This document shows, piece after piece, positions 7,265 to 15,914 of a DNA stretch of 38,688 bases. The notes below the pieces were generated by a model, which saw nothing but the letters and a program-made list of their open reading frames with translations, was not told where the DNA came from and made no database searches. How positions within the stretch are numbered: the first letter of the stretch is position 1; each line of letters opens with the position of its first letter. The stretch is from Bacillota bacterium (GTDB taxonomy: Bacteria; Bacillota; Clostridia; Peptostreptococcales; Anaerovoracaceae). The stretch lies in contig JALEJU010000029.1 in NCBI GenBank assembly GCA_022769485.1, positions 1-38,688 of the forward strand. The letters are read 5' to 3'. Position numbers and translations under genes: made by a program.

Positions 7265-9172
7265 ATGGAATTGAACAAAATGCTGTTTACCATACCACCG
7301 GAGGAGCATACCGTGGAAAAGATCACGGAAATCCTCGGGAAGCACCCGGAAGTGAAATTTGTTTCCTTGGTGGGCGTAGATCTGGGAGGACACGATACGG
7401 ATGAAAAAATTCCGGTAGAGTTGTTTATCAAAGATATGGAGCAGTTTTTCCAGCAAGGTGTACAGACAGACGGATCCAGTGTGGTGCTGCCGAAGATTGC
7501 GGCGCTGAACAATGCGAAGGTGGATATTGTTCCGGACAAGGATGTAAACTGGTATGTGGATTATAACTTCCAGAATGTTCTGCAGCCTTCCGGAATTCCT
7601 ATCGGAACTCTTCGTATTCCCGCCTTTCTGGTGCACAACGATACGGCCGAGGTGGGATCCCGGTCTATGCTGCACCAAACGGTACAGTTTTTCAAAGAGC
7701 AGATATTGGAGCTCTTGAAAAAACATCCTTATGTGCTGTCTTACATGGGAATTGATTCTTTTGATGAAATTGATTCCGTTCTTATGACAGGAGCTACGGA
7801 GTTGGAATTTTGGGTGAAGACTCCGGACGATAAGGCGGATCGGGAGCAGCTTTCCACCTCTCAGGAGTTAAAAGAACAGTATTGGCAGAGAACACGCGGT
7901 TCTGTTCGGACGGCGCTGGAAAAGACATTGACTTTTCTGGATCAATACGGCCTGGGAGTAGAAATGGGTCATAAAGAAGTAGGTGGAATTAAAGCGAAGT
8001 TGGGACATTCCGGCCAGTACGACCACATTATGGAGCAGTTGGAAATCGACTGGAAATACAGCACCGTGCTGCAGTCCGCAGATAACGAAGTGCATGTCCG
8101 CTATGTGGTGAAGGATATTTTTCGGGTTCACGGGCTGGATGTAACGTTTATGGCCAAGCCCATCGAGGGGGTTGCCGGAAGCGGGGAGCATACCCATATG
8201 GGGGTGATGGTCAAACTGAAAAACGGCAAAATCGTAAATTTGTTTGCGCCTACGGATATGAAAGCACATTTTATGACGCCCATAGGGTTTGGCGCATTGC
8301 TGGGCATCTTGAAGAATTACGAGATTATGGAGCCCTTTATTGCCTGCACAAACGACGCTCTGGATCGGCTGCAGCCGGGGTTTGAGGCGCCGGTCTGCGT
8401 TGTGACTTCTCTGGGGCTGTCCACTGAATCTCCGTCCCGAAACCGTACAGTTTTAGTGGGTTTGGTGCGCGATGCGGAAAATCCTCTGTCCACACGGTTT
8501 GAACTTCGGTCTCCCTGCCCGAAAAATAACACTTATTTAGTCATGGCGACAGCTTATCTGGCCATGCTGGACGGAATCCGAACGGTGTTGGAAGCGGGAA
8601 AAACGCCGGAGGAACTGGAAAAGAGCCTGTCTAAATCCTGTGAGGCGGATGACTTTTATCTGGAAAAAGGCCGGGCTTACCGCAGCGAGGAGGACGTATA
8701 CCAGGCGTACAACGAAGAGGAACGGAATCGGATGTTCGGCAAAGCGCCGTCTACGGTCTGGGAAAGCCTTTGCCGTCTGGAAAAATATCCGGAAAAGACA
8801 AATGTGCTTCGTGCCGGCGGAATCTTTGATGACCGGACTTTGGAGTCTTATAAAGAGGCTGTTCGCGCCCAGTGGGCAATGGAACTGCATAACCGGATCA
8901 TTCCCAATACGATGAATCTGATTCGTGAATGCAGAAAGCGCCACAATGATGCGGAAAGCACCGATTTTGATTTGCTGAATTGGAGCAAAGTACAGGAACT
9001 TCGCGTGTATTTGGGGCAGGATAAAATCGCGAAGAAATCGCTTCTGACCCGGATTAAAAAGGCGCTGGATGCAGAGGACTATCAAACAGCGTCTGATCTG
9101 CAGAAGGAAATGCAGGTATTGGTAAAAGAATTGGTACAGATGTACAGTGAGTATAAAAAGAACTTGTTTTAG
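7265..9172 (+). CDS. Glutamine synthetase family protein (long, divergent form)
   Basis: The family joins glutamate and ammonia to glutamine with ATP. At 635 residues this is longer than GSI (about 450) and shorter than typical GSIII (about 700). The catalytic-domain landmarks are visible. GSGEHTH at 305-311 corresponds to the GSGxHxH metal/ATP motif. [10 protein letters not shown] corresponds to the Arg-containing glutamate/phosphate segment. [14 protein letters not shown] corresponds to the RxPdxxxNPYL segment, with NTYL in place of NPYL. The N-terminal segment reads [14 protein letters not shown]. After the catalytic domain comes a helical tail of about 120 residues ending in a coiled-coil-like stretch ([20 protein letters not shown]). 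AGGAGAGGAG precedes the ATG. serS follows after 11 bases. Glutamine synthesis is the likeliest activity, but another amine acceptor cannot be excluded. Confidence 0.85.
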   Translation: MELNKMLFTIPPEEHTVEKITEILGKHPEVKFVSLVGVDLGGHDTDEKIPVELFIKDMEQFFQQGVQTDGSSVVLPKIAALNNAKVDIVPDKDVNWYVDYNFQNVLQPSGIPIGTLRIPAFLVHNDTAEVGSRSMLHQTVQFFKEQILELLKKHPYVLSYMGIDSFDEIDSVLMTGATELEFWVKTPDDKADREQLSTSQELKEQYWQRTRGSVRTALEKTLTFLDQYGLGVEMGHKEVGGIKAKLGHSGQYDHIMEQLEIDWKYSTVLQSADNEVHVRYVVKDIFRVHGLDVTFMAKPIEGVAGSGEHTHMGVMVKLKNGKIVNLFAPTDMKAHFMTPIGFGALLGILKNYEIMEPFIACTNDALDRLQPGFEAPVCVVTSLGLSTESPSRNRTVLVGLVRDAENPLSTRFELRSPCPKNNTYLVMATAYLAMLDGIRTVLEAGKTPEELEKSLSKSCEADDFYLEKGRAYRSEEDVYQAYNEEERNRMFGKAPSTVWESLCRLEKYPEKTNVLRAGGIFDDRTLESYKEAVRAQWAMELHNRIIPNTMNLIRECRKRHNDAESTDFDLLNWSKVQELRVYLGQDKIAKKSLLTRIKKALDAEDYQTASDLQKEMQVLVKELVQMYSEYKKNLF

Positions 9173-9183
9173 GAGGAAGTAAA

Positions 9184-10464
9184 GTGCTTGATATTAAAAG
9201 AATCAGAGAGGATTATGAAGGCATAAAAGCAGCGGTAGAATCCAGAGGACAAGGCAGCTACGGGATTGAAAAGGTTTTGGATATTGACAGCAGGAGAAGA
9301 CAGCTTCTTGCCGATGTGGAAGCGAAAAAAAACAAGCAGAACCTGGATTCCAAGGAAATTCCCAAATTAAAAAAAGAGGGAAAGGACGCAAGTGCGCTGA
9401 TGGCGGAGATGAAATCTTTATCCGAAGAAATCAAGGAGCTGGACGCGCAGGTTGCTGTATTGGAAGATGAACTGAAGACCGCTTTGCTGAACATTCCCAA
9501 TACGCCTAATCCGGAAGTGCCTTTGGGCAAAAGCGACGCAGACAATTTAGAAATGAGAAGATGGGGAGAACCTACCGAATTTGCTTTTGAACCCAAAGCA
9601 CACTGGGATATCGGCACCGATCTGGATATCCTGGATTTTGAAAGAGCCGCGAAAATTGCGGGCGCACGGTTTACCGTTTACAAAGGTTTGGGCGCGCGTT
9701 TAGAACGGGCTATTATGAATTTCATGCTGGATCTGCATACGGAAAAGCAGGGTTATACGGAGATTCTGCCTCCTTTTATGGTCAATCGGGACGCCATGTA
9801 CGGTACCGGTCAGCTTCCCAAATTTGAAGAAGATATGTTTCACGTTCCTGCTAAGGATTTCTTTTTGATTCCGACTGCGGAGGTTCCGGTAACCAATCTG
9901 TTTTTGAATGAAATCCTTTCCGGCGATGATCTGCCCATCTACTACACAGCTTATACGCCTTGCTTCCGGAAAGAAGCGGGTTCTGCGGGCAGAGATACCA
10001 GAGGTCTGATTCGCCAGCACCAGTTCAATAAAGTAGAGATGGTAAAATTCTCGAAGCCGGAAGAGTCTTATGCGGAATTGGAAAAACTGACGAATAATGC
10101 GGAAGAGGTTCTGCAGATTCTGGGGATTCCTTACAGAGTCGTTCGTTTATGCACGGGGGATCTGGGCTTTAGCTCCGCTATGACTTATGACGTAGAGGTA
10201 TGGATGCCCAGCTACGGCAGATATGTTGAAATTTCCTCTTGTTCTAATTTTGAAAGTTATCAGGCTCGTCGGGCGGGAATCCGTTTCCGCAGAGACACAA
10301 AGAGTAAAGCGGAATATGTACACACGCTGAACGGTTCCGGGCTGGCTGTGGGTCGTACTACGGCTGCTGTTTTGGAAAACTTCCAGCAGGAAGACGGAAG
10401 CGTTTTGATTCCCGAAGCACTGCGTCCGTATATGGGCGGTCTGGAAAAGATCGAAAAGAAATAA
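9184..10464 (+). CDS. serS: Seryl-tRNA synthetase
   Basis: Class II synthetase that charges tRNA-Ser (and tRNA-Sec where present) with serine. The 426-residue length is normal. The N-terminal approximately 100 residues form the long antiparallel coiled-coil arm that grips the tRNA extra arm ([15 protein letters not shown], then [18 protein letters not shown]). Motif 2 begins [14 protein letters not shown] at 261. Motif 3 is [15 protein letters not shown] at 384-398. TAEVPVT, the serine-binding loop, precedes motif 2. The start is GTG with AGGAGG seven bases upstream. The gene lies inside the operon, so a T-box would have to act from upstream of 7265, and none was recognised there. Translation of DUF951 begins one base after the stop. 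Confidence 0.98.
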   Translation: MLDIKRIREDYEGIKAAVESRGQGSYGIEKVLDIDSRRRQLLADVEAKKNKQNLDSKEIPKLKKEGKDASALMAEMKSLSEEIKELDAQVAVLEDELKTALLNIPNTPNPEVPLGKSDADNLEMRRWGEPTEFAFEPKAHWDIGTDLDILDFERAAKIAGARFTVYKGLGARLERAIMNFMLDLHTEKQGYTEILPPFMVNRDAMYGTGQLPKFEEDMFHVPAKDFFLIPTAEVPVTNLFLNEILSGDDLPIYYTAYTPCFRKEAGSAGRDTRGLIRQHQFNKVEMVKFSKPEESYAELEKLTNNAEEVLQILGIPYRVVRLCTGDLGFSSAMTYDVEVWMPSYGRYVEISSCSNFESYQARRAGIRFRRDTKSKAEYVHTLNGSGLAVGRTTAAVLENFQQEDGSVLIPEALRPYMGGLEKIEKK

Positions 10465-10465
10465 G

Positions 10466-10669
10466 ATGGCAGTACGAATCGAAAAAGGCGATATCGTAAC
10501 GCTGAAAAAGAATCATCCATGCGGTGGAAATACCTTTGAAGTTATTCGTGCCGGTATGGATGTGCGGTTGCGCTGCACTACATGTAATGCGCAGGTTCGG
10601 CTTCTGCGTTCCGATTTTGAGAAGCGGATTCGGAAAGTGGAGATTCCGGATTGGGCGGAAAAACGATAA
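10466..10669 (+). CDS. DUF951 family small protein
   Basis: This 67-residue protein matches DUF951. It opens with a beta strand motif GDIVTLKKNHPCGGNTFEV, then GMDVRLRCTTCNAQVRLLRSDFEKR. Three cysteines (HPCG, then CTTC) suggest a small metal-binding or OB-like fold. The family is widespread in Firmicutes, has no firm function, and is often near translation genes. Its ATG lies one base after the serS stop and lacks a strong ribosome site, so translational coupling to serS is likely. Confidence 0.93.
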   Translation: MAVRIEKGDIVTLKKNHPCGGNTFEVIRAGMDVRLRCTTCNAQVRLLRSDFEKRIRKVEIPDWAEKR

Positions 10670-10677
10670 TAAAGAAG

Positions 10678-10724
10678 AAAACCGGCGGATACGAGAAATT
10701 TTTTCATATCCGCCGGTTTTTCTT
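10678..10724 (+). terminator. Rho-independent terminator of the serS operon
   Basis: The stem AAACCGGCGGATA/TATCCGCCGGTTT surrounds a 15-base loop and runs into TTTTTCTTTT. It closes the glutamine synthetase-serS-DUF951 operon. The A run on its left side also makes it usable for the convergent ECF gene. Confidence 0.9.
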
Positions 10725-10760
10725 TTGATAGTTTTCCGACAAAATCAAAGGATACTGTAC

Positions 10761-11303
10761 TTATTCGGTTTTTTCTCCGGCGGAAAAAGAATAAGTGAAA
10801 TACTTCCGCATAGGAGTTTTTTCAAGAGCGGTCAGAATCACTGTAGCCAGCACAGCGCCAATGGTAACCTGCAGACCGTCCATAGGCATATTTAAAGCCG
10901 AGGCCAGAAAGTTTCCGTACAGAATGCCGCCTGCCACGAAGTAGCCGAGAACCATCCAGATTCCTCCGCAGATCATCCCCAGGAAGCAGATGCCTTTGCC
11001 TTTTCGTTTGCTCCTTTCAATTATAAGCCCCATGATCAGCGCCATACCGCCTTTGATTAAAAACGTAAAAGGCGCCCAGGCTGCATATCCCAGAATCAGA
11101 TCTGCCAGTGCACCCCCCAGACCGCCTGCAGCGGCGCCGTATTTCCAGCCAAGTATAATAACGGCCATAAAAATTATGCTGTCGCCTAAGTTGATATACC
11201 CGTTAACAGCGGGAAGGGGTATGGGCAAGATGAGGATCATCACGGTTATCATGGCCATCATCAATGCCGCTGTGATTATTTTGTTCGTTTGTTTCTGTTG
11301 CAT
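10761..11303 (-). CDS. ECF transporter S component, probably vitamin B6 (PdxU-like)
   Basis: A 180-residue integral membrane protein with about six hydrophobic helices. The signature NGYINLGDSIIFMAVIILG, followed by GGLGGALADLILGYAAWAPFT and IKGGMALIMGL, is that of the substrate-binding (S) subunits of group II ECF vitamin transporters. These share an energising EcfA/A'/T module encoded elsewhere. Substrate cannot be read from sequence. Divergence from a MocR/PdxR-type regulator 200 bases away suggests a pyridoxine/pyridoxal transporter, because such pairs are known for vitamin B6 salvage. Riboflavin or a thiazole precursor are alternatives. AAGGAAAAG precedes the ATG. Charged C-terminal tail. 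Confidence 0.85.
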   Translation of the reverse strand: MQQKQTNKIITAALMMAMITVMILILPIPLPAVNGYINLGDSIIFMAVIILGWKYGAAAGGLGGALADLILGYAAWAPFTFLIKGGMALIMGLIIERSKRKGKGICFLGMICGGIWMVLGYFVAGGILYGNFLASALNMPMDGLQVTIGAVLATVILTALEKTPMRKYFTYSFSAGEKTE

Positions 11304-11509
11304 ATCTTTTCCTTTTCTGTGTTTAAAATTTTTTGGTTTCTTTTTTATAGCTATTATGATACTCTCAAAGTGTAATGATTAAAATATGCAGTTATTATTA
11401 ATTTTAAGAGTACAGTTTTCGGAAGGTATTGCAAACAGCCGAAAAAGTATGAAAAGGACGCAGTTAAAGAAGAAAGTGTCAGGGTATGAGGAAAAGAAGG
11501 AGGATGGAT
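11304..11509. promoter_or_regulatory. Divergent regulatory region, ECF gene / MocR regulator
   Basis: The A/T-rich interval between the two divergent genes holds an inverted pair of hexamers, TACTCT at 11360-11365 and AGAGTA at 11407-11412. Their centres are 47 bases apart. Near-repeats TTATGAT and TAATGAT flank the first hexamer. MocR/PdxR dimers are known to use widely spaced half-sites, so these are candidate operators. No unambiguous -35/-10 pair stands out on either strand. Confidence 0.4.
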
Positions 11510-12931
11510 ATGCTTTCTCTAACGCCGGTTTTAAATGATAACACGGGGGTTCCCCTCTATATTCAATTGTATAACAGCATTCGAGAAGCCATTTTGCGGG
11601 GACACATCCAATCGGGAGAAAAGCTGCCTTCTCTTCGCGCTCTTTCAAAGTCACTGGATTTGTCTGTGACCACGGTACAGCAGGCTTATAATCAGCTTTT
11701 GCTGGAAGGGTATATTCAAAGCAGACCGCAGTCCGGTTATTACATCAATGACATTTCTGCGGAAGACGTTTTAAAACTGCCCGTGGAACCGCCGGAAACC
11801 AAGGACGAAAAACGGCTGGGGTGGACTGATTTTGTCCCTTCCTGTTCTTATTTTGATGAAGCCGCTTTTGATTTTACCCGTTGGCGGAAATGTATGAATG
11901 AGGTATTGACATATCGGACAGAGCATTTGTTTCAGGAGGGAGAACTCCAGGGTGAGCCTTCTCTGCGTCGGGAGATTTCAAAATATATTTATCAGGTTCG
12001 GGGCGTTCGCTGTACGCCGGAGCAGATTATTATCAGCGCAGGTACGCAGCAGCTTATCAATCTGCTCTGCGTGTTGCTGCAGCGAATGGAAATCGAGCAT
12101 GTTTGTTTTGAAGAACCCGGATACCGTCCGGTACAGAGCATCTTTAAAGACAGGGGGTTTAAGTGCAGCGGTGTTTTAGTGGACAAGGACGGGATTGATA
12201 TCGGGCGCTTGCCGGCAAATATAAAATCTACGGTTTATGTAAGTCCGTCCAATCAGTTCCCCACCGGTTCCGTAATGCCCATTGCCCGCCGTTATGCTCT
12301 TTTAGAGTGGGCTGCCCGAAACGAAAGCATTATAATAGAGGATGATTATAACAGTGAACTGCGGTATTTCAGCCGGCCCGTACCTTCTTTACAGGGACTG
12401 GACAACCAAGGAAGGGTAGTTTATTTAGGATCTTTTTCTTCCACCCTCTTTCCGGCTGTTAAAATCAGCTATATGGTTTTACCCCCTTATATGGGGAAGA
12501 TGTTCAAAGAATCTATGAGCGATTATACTCAAACATGTTCAAAAGCCGAGCAGATGACTCTGGCCATATATATGGAAGAAGGGTTTTACCAGACGAATTT
12601 AAGAAAGCTGCGGAAACTCTACGGGCAGAAGATTCAGCTTGCGGTGCAGGAGATTGCCCGATGCGGAGAGGGAAACCTTTCCATTTTAAACCATTCTTCC
12701 GGTATGCATATGCTTTTGGAAGTGAATAGCCTGGACGGACTTGAACAGGCAAGACAAAAGGGACTCCCTGTTTATCCTGTTCCGGATTATCCTGTGAATC
12801 CGGGGCACCCTGCGATTTTGTTTTATTACACTCGAATCCCTATGGAGAAAATGCGGGAGGCCGTGGAGGATCTGGCGGAGGCTTTTCAATCCTCGAGAGA
12901 ACCAAGCGGGAGCCCTGCCGCCAACAAATAA
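11510..12931 (+). CDS. MocR/PdxR-type GntR regulator with aminotransferase domain, PLP lysine missing
   Basis: A 473-residue fusion of an N-terminal GntR winged helix (about 1-75; LRALSKSLDLSVTTVQQAYNQL) to a class I aminotransferase-like domain (about 110-460). The fold-type I landmarks PSNQFPTG and EDDYNSEL (Asp for the pyridine nitrogen) are present. The segment that normally reads GTFSK(x)LxPxxRxGY is GSFSSTLFPAVKISY here, at 307-321. The Schiff-base lysine position is Ser311, and the phosphate-binding Arg is replaced by Lys318. It may bind PLP non-covalently or sense another ligand. AAGGAGG lies six bases before ATG 11510. An in-frame ATG at 11486 has no ribosome site. The divergent ECF gene is the likely target. 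Its 3' end overlaps the convergent patatin gene by 46 bases. Confidence 0.88.
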   Translation: MLSLTPVLNDNTGVPLYIQLYNSIREAILRGHIQSGEKLPSLRALSKSLDLSVTTVQQAYNQLLLEGYIQSRPQSGYYINDISAEDVLKLPVEPPETKDEKRLGWTDFVPSCSYFDEAAFDFTRWRKCMNEVLTYRTEHLFQEGELQGEPSLRREISKYIYQVRGVRCTPEQIIISAGTQQLINLLCVLLQRMEIEHVCFEEPGYRPVQSIFKDRGFKCSGVLVDKDGIDIGRLPANIKSTVYVSPSNQFPTGSVMPIARRYALLEWAARNESIIIEDDYNSELRYFSRPVPSLQGLDNQGRVVYLGSFSSTLFPAVKISYMVLPPYMGKMFKESMSDYTQTCSKAEQMTLAIYMEEGFYQTNLRKLRKLYGQKIQLAVQEIARCGEGNLSILNHSSGMHMLLEVNSLDGLEQARQKGLPVYPVPDYPVNPGHPAILFYYTRIPMEKMREAVEDLAEAFQSSREPSGSPAANK

Positions 12932-14157
12932 CGGGCAGCGGCTAATTCGTCCCCGATGAGTTTGCGAACAGCGCGGCGGGAGAGAAATTTTTGACTGCCC
13001 GGATTTTCCCGAAGGTATGCTGCCAGAAAAAGAACAAGCGCCGCACCGTTGATTTGCTTTAAAAGATCGGAAAGAGATTCCAACGCCTTTGACGGGTTTG
13101 CCAAATTTCGTTTTAATGTTCGAATTTCCTTTTTCATAGAGTGAGTTTGAAGAGAAATAGCTTCTTTCAGTCGGCGGTTAAAGCTTTCCTTTGTATACAG
13201 AACGGTGGGGTCTATTTCAAAAAAGCGCCCTGCCTGTTCTGCGGAATGCAGAAGGCGGGACGGAAAGTTTCCTTTTGCCATGCAGTAAAAACTGCCGTCG
13301 AAAAATCCGAAGTTTTTCAGACAGTCAAAATAGCCTAAATTCATAATCCGCCCGGCATTGTTCTCGTCAAAAACCAGGAAATTACCCAAATCCCAGTGGC
13401 TGCGGATCAGGCGGAAATGGGGAAGGTCTTTCCATGCCTCTTCGTGGATGACTCCGATGGCATTCAGGTCGGCAGCGATAATATATTCGGCTCCCCGATC
13501 CAAGGCCATCTGTACCGGAAGATTGTCCGCGTAACCGCCGTCTATATATTTAATACCGTCGATTTCATGCGCTTTGACAACAGGGTAACAAGAAGCGGAA
13601 GCTAAAATATAAGGGATCAGTTTTCCCATTGGAATCTGTTCTTTGTAGAGATAATGGGGTTTGAACGAAGGCAGTTCCACCGTTACCAACCCGTAGTCGA
13701 TGGGAGAACGGCGGAAACGTTCTTCATCAACATATTCCCGAAGCATAGTTTCCAAAGCGCTGTTGCCTACGCCGCCTTGAGTCAGAAAACCTTTGGCGTA
13801 AGCCGATAATTCTTCCAACGAAAGTCCTTTAATATCGAACTCAAACGGAAGGGCACGGCTGCCGGGCTGCATTTGCTCTAAATCAAATACCATATCGGTG
13901 TCCAGCTGTTTCCATAAATGGAAAGCCAGATCAAAGGAATCCTGTACTACTAATGCGGCGTTGATGGCGCCTACGGAGGTTCCGGTTACAATATCCGGAG
14001 AAAGCCCCATTTCCCGAAGACCCTGCCAGACGCCTACCTGATAAGCGCCCCGGGCGCCGCCGCCGCTGAATACAAAGGCGGTTTTTTCTTTATGAGGAAG
14101 TTTTTTCCCTGTATTCGGAAGGGGCATTGCCTTTTTTCGAGTTTTTGAGGTATTCAT
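12886..14157 (-). CDS. Patatin-like phospholipase/acyl hydrolase
   Basis: This 423-residue protein has a patatin Ser-Asp dyad lipase domain over about residues 25-230. The oxyanion loop is GGGARGAYQVG (32-42), the nucleophile elbow is GTSVG with Ser61, and the catalytic Asp206 is in DGGYADN. It hydrolyses lipid acyl esters; the true substrate is not evident. After the lipase domain comes a region of about 190 residues rich in Lys/Arg and Leu, with a helical stretch (SMKKEIRTLKRNLANPSKALESLSDLLKQ cut into two helices). No signal peptide, so cytoplasmic or membrane-associated. GGGAG precedes the ATG. The 5' side faces the SOS-controlled radical SAM gene, and the LexA box lies about 125 bases upstream of this start, so joint control is possible but unproven. 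Confidence 0.92.
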   Translation of the reverse strand: MNTSKTRKKAMPLPNTGKKLPHKEKTAFVFSGGGARGAYQVGVWQGLREMGLSPDIVTGTSVGAINAALVVQDSFDLAFHLWKQLDTDMVFDLEQMQPGSRALPFEFDIKGLSLEELSAYAKGFLTQGGVGNSALETMLREYVDEERFRRSPIDYGLVTVELPSFKPHYLYKEQIPMGKLIPYILASASCYPVVKAHEIDGIKYIDGGYADNLPVQMALDRGAEYIIAADLNAIGVIHEEAWKDLPHFRLIRSHWDLGNFLVFDENNAGRIMNLGYFDCLKNFGFFDGSFYCMAKGNFPSRLLHSAEQAGRFFEIDPTVLYTKESFNRRLKEAISLQTHSMKKEIRTLKRNLANPSKALESLSDLLKQINGAALVLFLAAYLRENPGSQKFLSRRAVRKLIGDELAAARYLLAAGLPLGSLED

Positions 14158-14276
14158 ATGTTTTCTCCCGCATCCCGATTTCGCCTGCGCAAAAATCCGT
14201 AATTTTAAATTCTTCTAATAGTTTACCACAAAAATCAAGATGGAAACGAAAAATATCCGGAGAATAAAACAAATGT

Positions 14277-14305
14277 TTGCGAACATACGTTCCCGGTGAT
14301 AGAAT
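14277..14305 (+). promoter_or_regulatory. Promoter of the radical SAM/DUF4130 operon
   Basis: TTGCGA (14277-14282) and TAGAAT (14300-14305) are separated by exactly 17 bases, 25 bases before the start codon at 14331. The LexA box lies across the end of the -35 and the spacer, the classic position for repression. Confidence 0.72.
14280..14293 (+). promoter_or_regulatory. LexA (DinR) SOS box
   Basis: CGAACATACGTTCC fits the Gram-positive LexA consensus CGAAC-RNRY-GTTYC at every position. It lies inside the -35/-10 interval of the following operon, so LexA binding should block RNA polymerase and DNA damage should induce the operon. Confidence 0.9.
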
Positions 14306-14330
14306 AAGGATGTCATGGGAGGAGGCGGCA

Positions 14331-15914
14331 ATGGATATTTACGAAAAACTGAGCATTTTAGCAGAAAGCGCCAAATATGACGCATCCTGCTCTACCAGCG
14401 GTACAGAACGAAAAAATACGGGGCGTATGGGGAATGCTTCCTGTGCCGGCATCTGCCATTCCTGGTCGGCGGACGGAAGATGCATTTCGCTGCTGAAGGT
14501 GCTTTTAACGAATAAATGTATATACGATTGCGAGTATTGCATAAACAGAAGAAGCGCCGATACTGCCAGGGCTTCTTTTGAGCCGGAGGAGCTGGCGTCT
14601 TTGGTTATGGAATTTTACAGAAGAAACTATATTGAAGGGCTTTTTTTGAGTTCCGCGGTGGAGGGTTCGCCGGACCGCACATCGGAGCGAATGCTTCGGT
14701 GTCTGGAGCTGCTGCGGGGAACCTGGGATTTCGCCGGATATATTCATGCGAAAATTATACCCGGAACCTCTCCGGAGCTGGTTCATGCCATCGGCTTGGC
14801 GGCGGATCGGCTCAGTGTCAACATTGAACTGCCCACCAGTAAAAGCTTGGCTATACTGGCTCCGCAAAAGAAAGCGGAAGGAATTTTTACACCTATGAGA
14901 CAAATCACGGAGGAAATTGCCGACCGAAGGCAGCTTCGCAGCGGCGGGGACGCTTTATGGGACGGCGGAAAACGGCTGCAGTATCTGGACGGGGGGTTTT
15001 CTGCCATTGCCGGAGACGAAAAAAACAGCTGGCGCTCCGCGGATTTTCTTTCGGAGGACGCTTCGGCATATTCTGCGGAAAGACAGTCAGGCGGGTTTCC
15101 CATGCGCAGAAACGGGGGGAAAAATTATAAAGAAGTATTTGCCCCCGCCGGGCAGTCCACGCAGATGATCGTAGGCGCTTCGAAAGAAACAGACGCGCAG
15201 ATCGTTCGCACTATGCAGACCTTATATCAGACTTTTCGCATGAAGCGGATTTATTATTCCGCTTATATCCCCGTTCGGGAGTCTCCGCTGCTGCCGTCTC
15301 TTCTTACTCCCCCGCCTCTGAAGAGAGAGCATCGGCTTTATCAGGCGGATTGGCTGCTTCGGTTTTACGGCTTTTCAGCAGAAGAAATTGCGGATGAGCA
15401 AAATCCCTTTCTGGACAAGGACGTGGATCCGAAAATGAGCTGGGCGCTTCGTCATATGGATTTATTTCCTATTGAAATTAACAAGGCATCCATCGAAGAA
15501 CTGCTTCGGGTTCCCGGTATCGGCGCTCTTTCCGCCCGCAGGATTGTTCGCCAGAAACGAAGAGCCGCAGTGCATTTTGATGATTTAAAAAACATGGGGG
15601 TGGTTGTAAAGCGGGCTCGTTATTTTATTACCTGCTGCGGACGCTTTTACGGAGAAAGCAGCATGGAGCCGGAGCTTATTCGGGGATTGGTTTCAAACGC
15701 GGAGACAAAAAGGAAAAAGAAGAGTAAATACAGCTTATTGGCAATTAACGATAAACAAGGAAAGGCAATGGATTCCGCAGACTTTAATCGCAGTATCGAA
15801 GAGGAAAGCAGCAGTGCGGCTATGATACCGGGCAGTCCGGAGGAATGTGAGCAGGGTGAACAGCTTTCCATGTTTTCGCTCTCCGAAACGGGGGGAAAGG
15901 AAGAAACGGTATGA
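14331..15914 (+). CDS. Radical SAM protein, putative DNA modification/repair (UDG-linked family)
   Basis: This 527-residue protein carries the radical SAM motif CIYDCEYC (Cys63, Cys67, Cys70; CxxxCxxC). A helix-hairpin-helix DNA-binding motif lies at about 384-410 (INKASIEELLRVPGIGALSA). This architecture, followed by a DUF4130 gene, is that of the radical SAM family genomically linked to uracil-DNA glycosylase (TIGR03916 as I remember it). The reaction is unknown. Four more cysteines before the motif (20, 38, 42, 51) could hold a second cluster. Residues about 201-268 look like an insertion between EEIADRR and APAGQSTQM. GGGAGGAGG precedes ATG 14331; an in-frame upstream start at 14277 would overlap the promoter. 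The stop overlaps the next ATG by four bases. Confidence 0.9.
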   Translation: MDIYEKLSILAESAKYDASCSTSGTERKNTGRMGNASCAGICHSWSADGRCISLLKVLLTNKCIYDCEYCINRRSADTARASFEPEELASLVMEFYRRNYIEGLFLSSAVEGSPDRTSERMLRCLELLRGTWDFAGYIHAKIIPGTSPELVHAIGLAADRLSVNIELPTSKSLAILAPQKKAEGIFTPMRQITEEIADRRQLRSGGDALWDGGKRLQYLDGGFSAIAGDEKNSWRSADFLSEDASAYSAERQSGGFPMRRNGGKNYKEVFAPAGQSTQMIVGASKETDAQIVRTMQTLYQTFRMKRIYYSAYIPVRESPLLPSLLTPPPLKREHRLYQADWLLRFYGFSAEEIADEQNPFLDKDVDPKMSWALRHMDLFPIEINKASIEELLRVPGIGALSARRIVRQKRRAAVHFDDLKNMGVVVKRARYFITCCGRFYGESSMEPELIRGLVSNAETKRKKKSKYSLLAINDKQGKAMDSADFNRSIEEESSSAAMIPGSPEECEQGEQLSMFSLSETGGKEETV

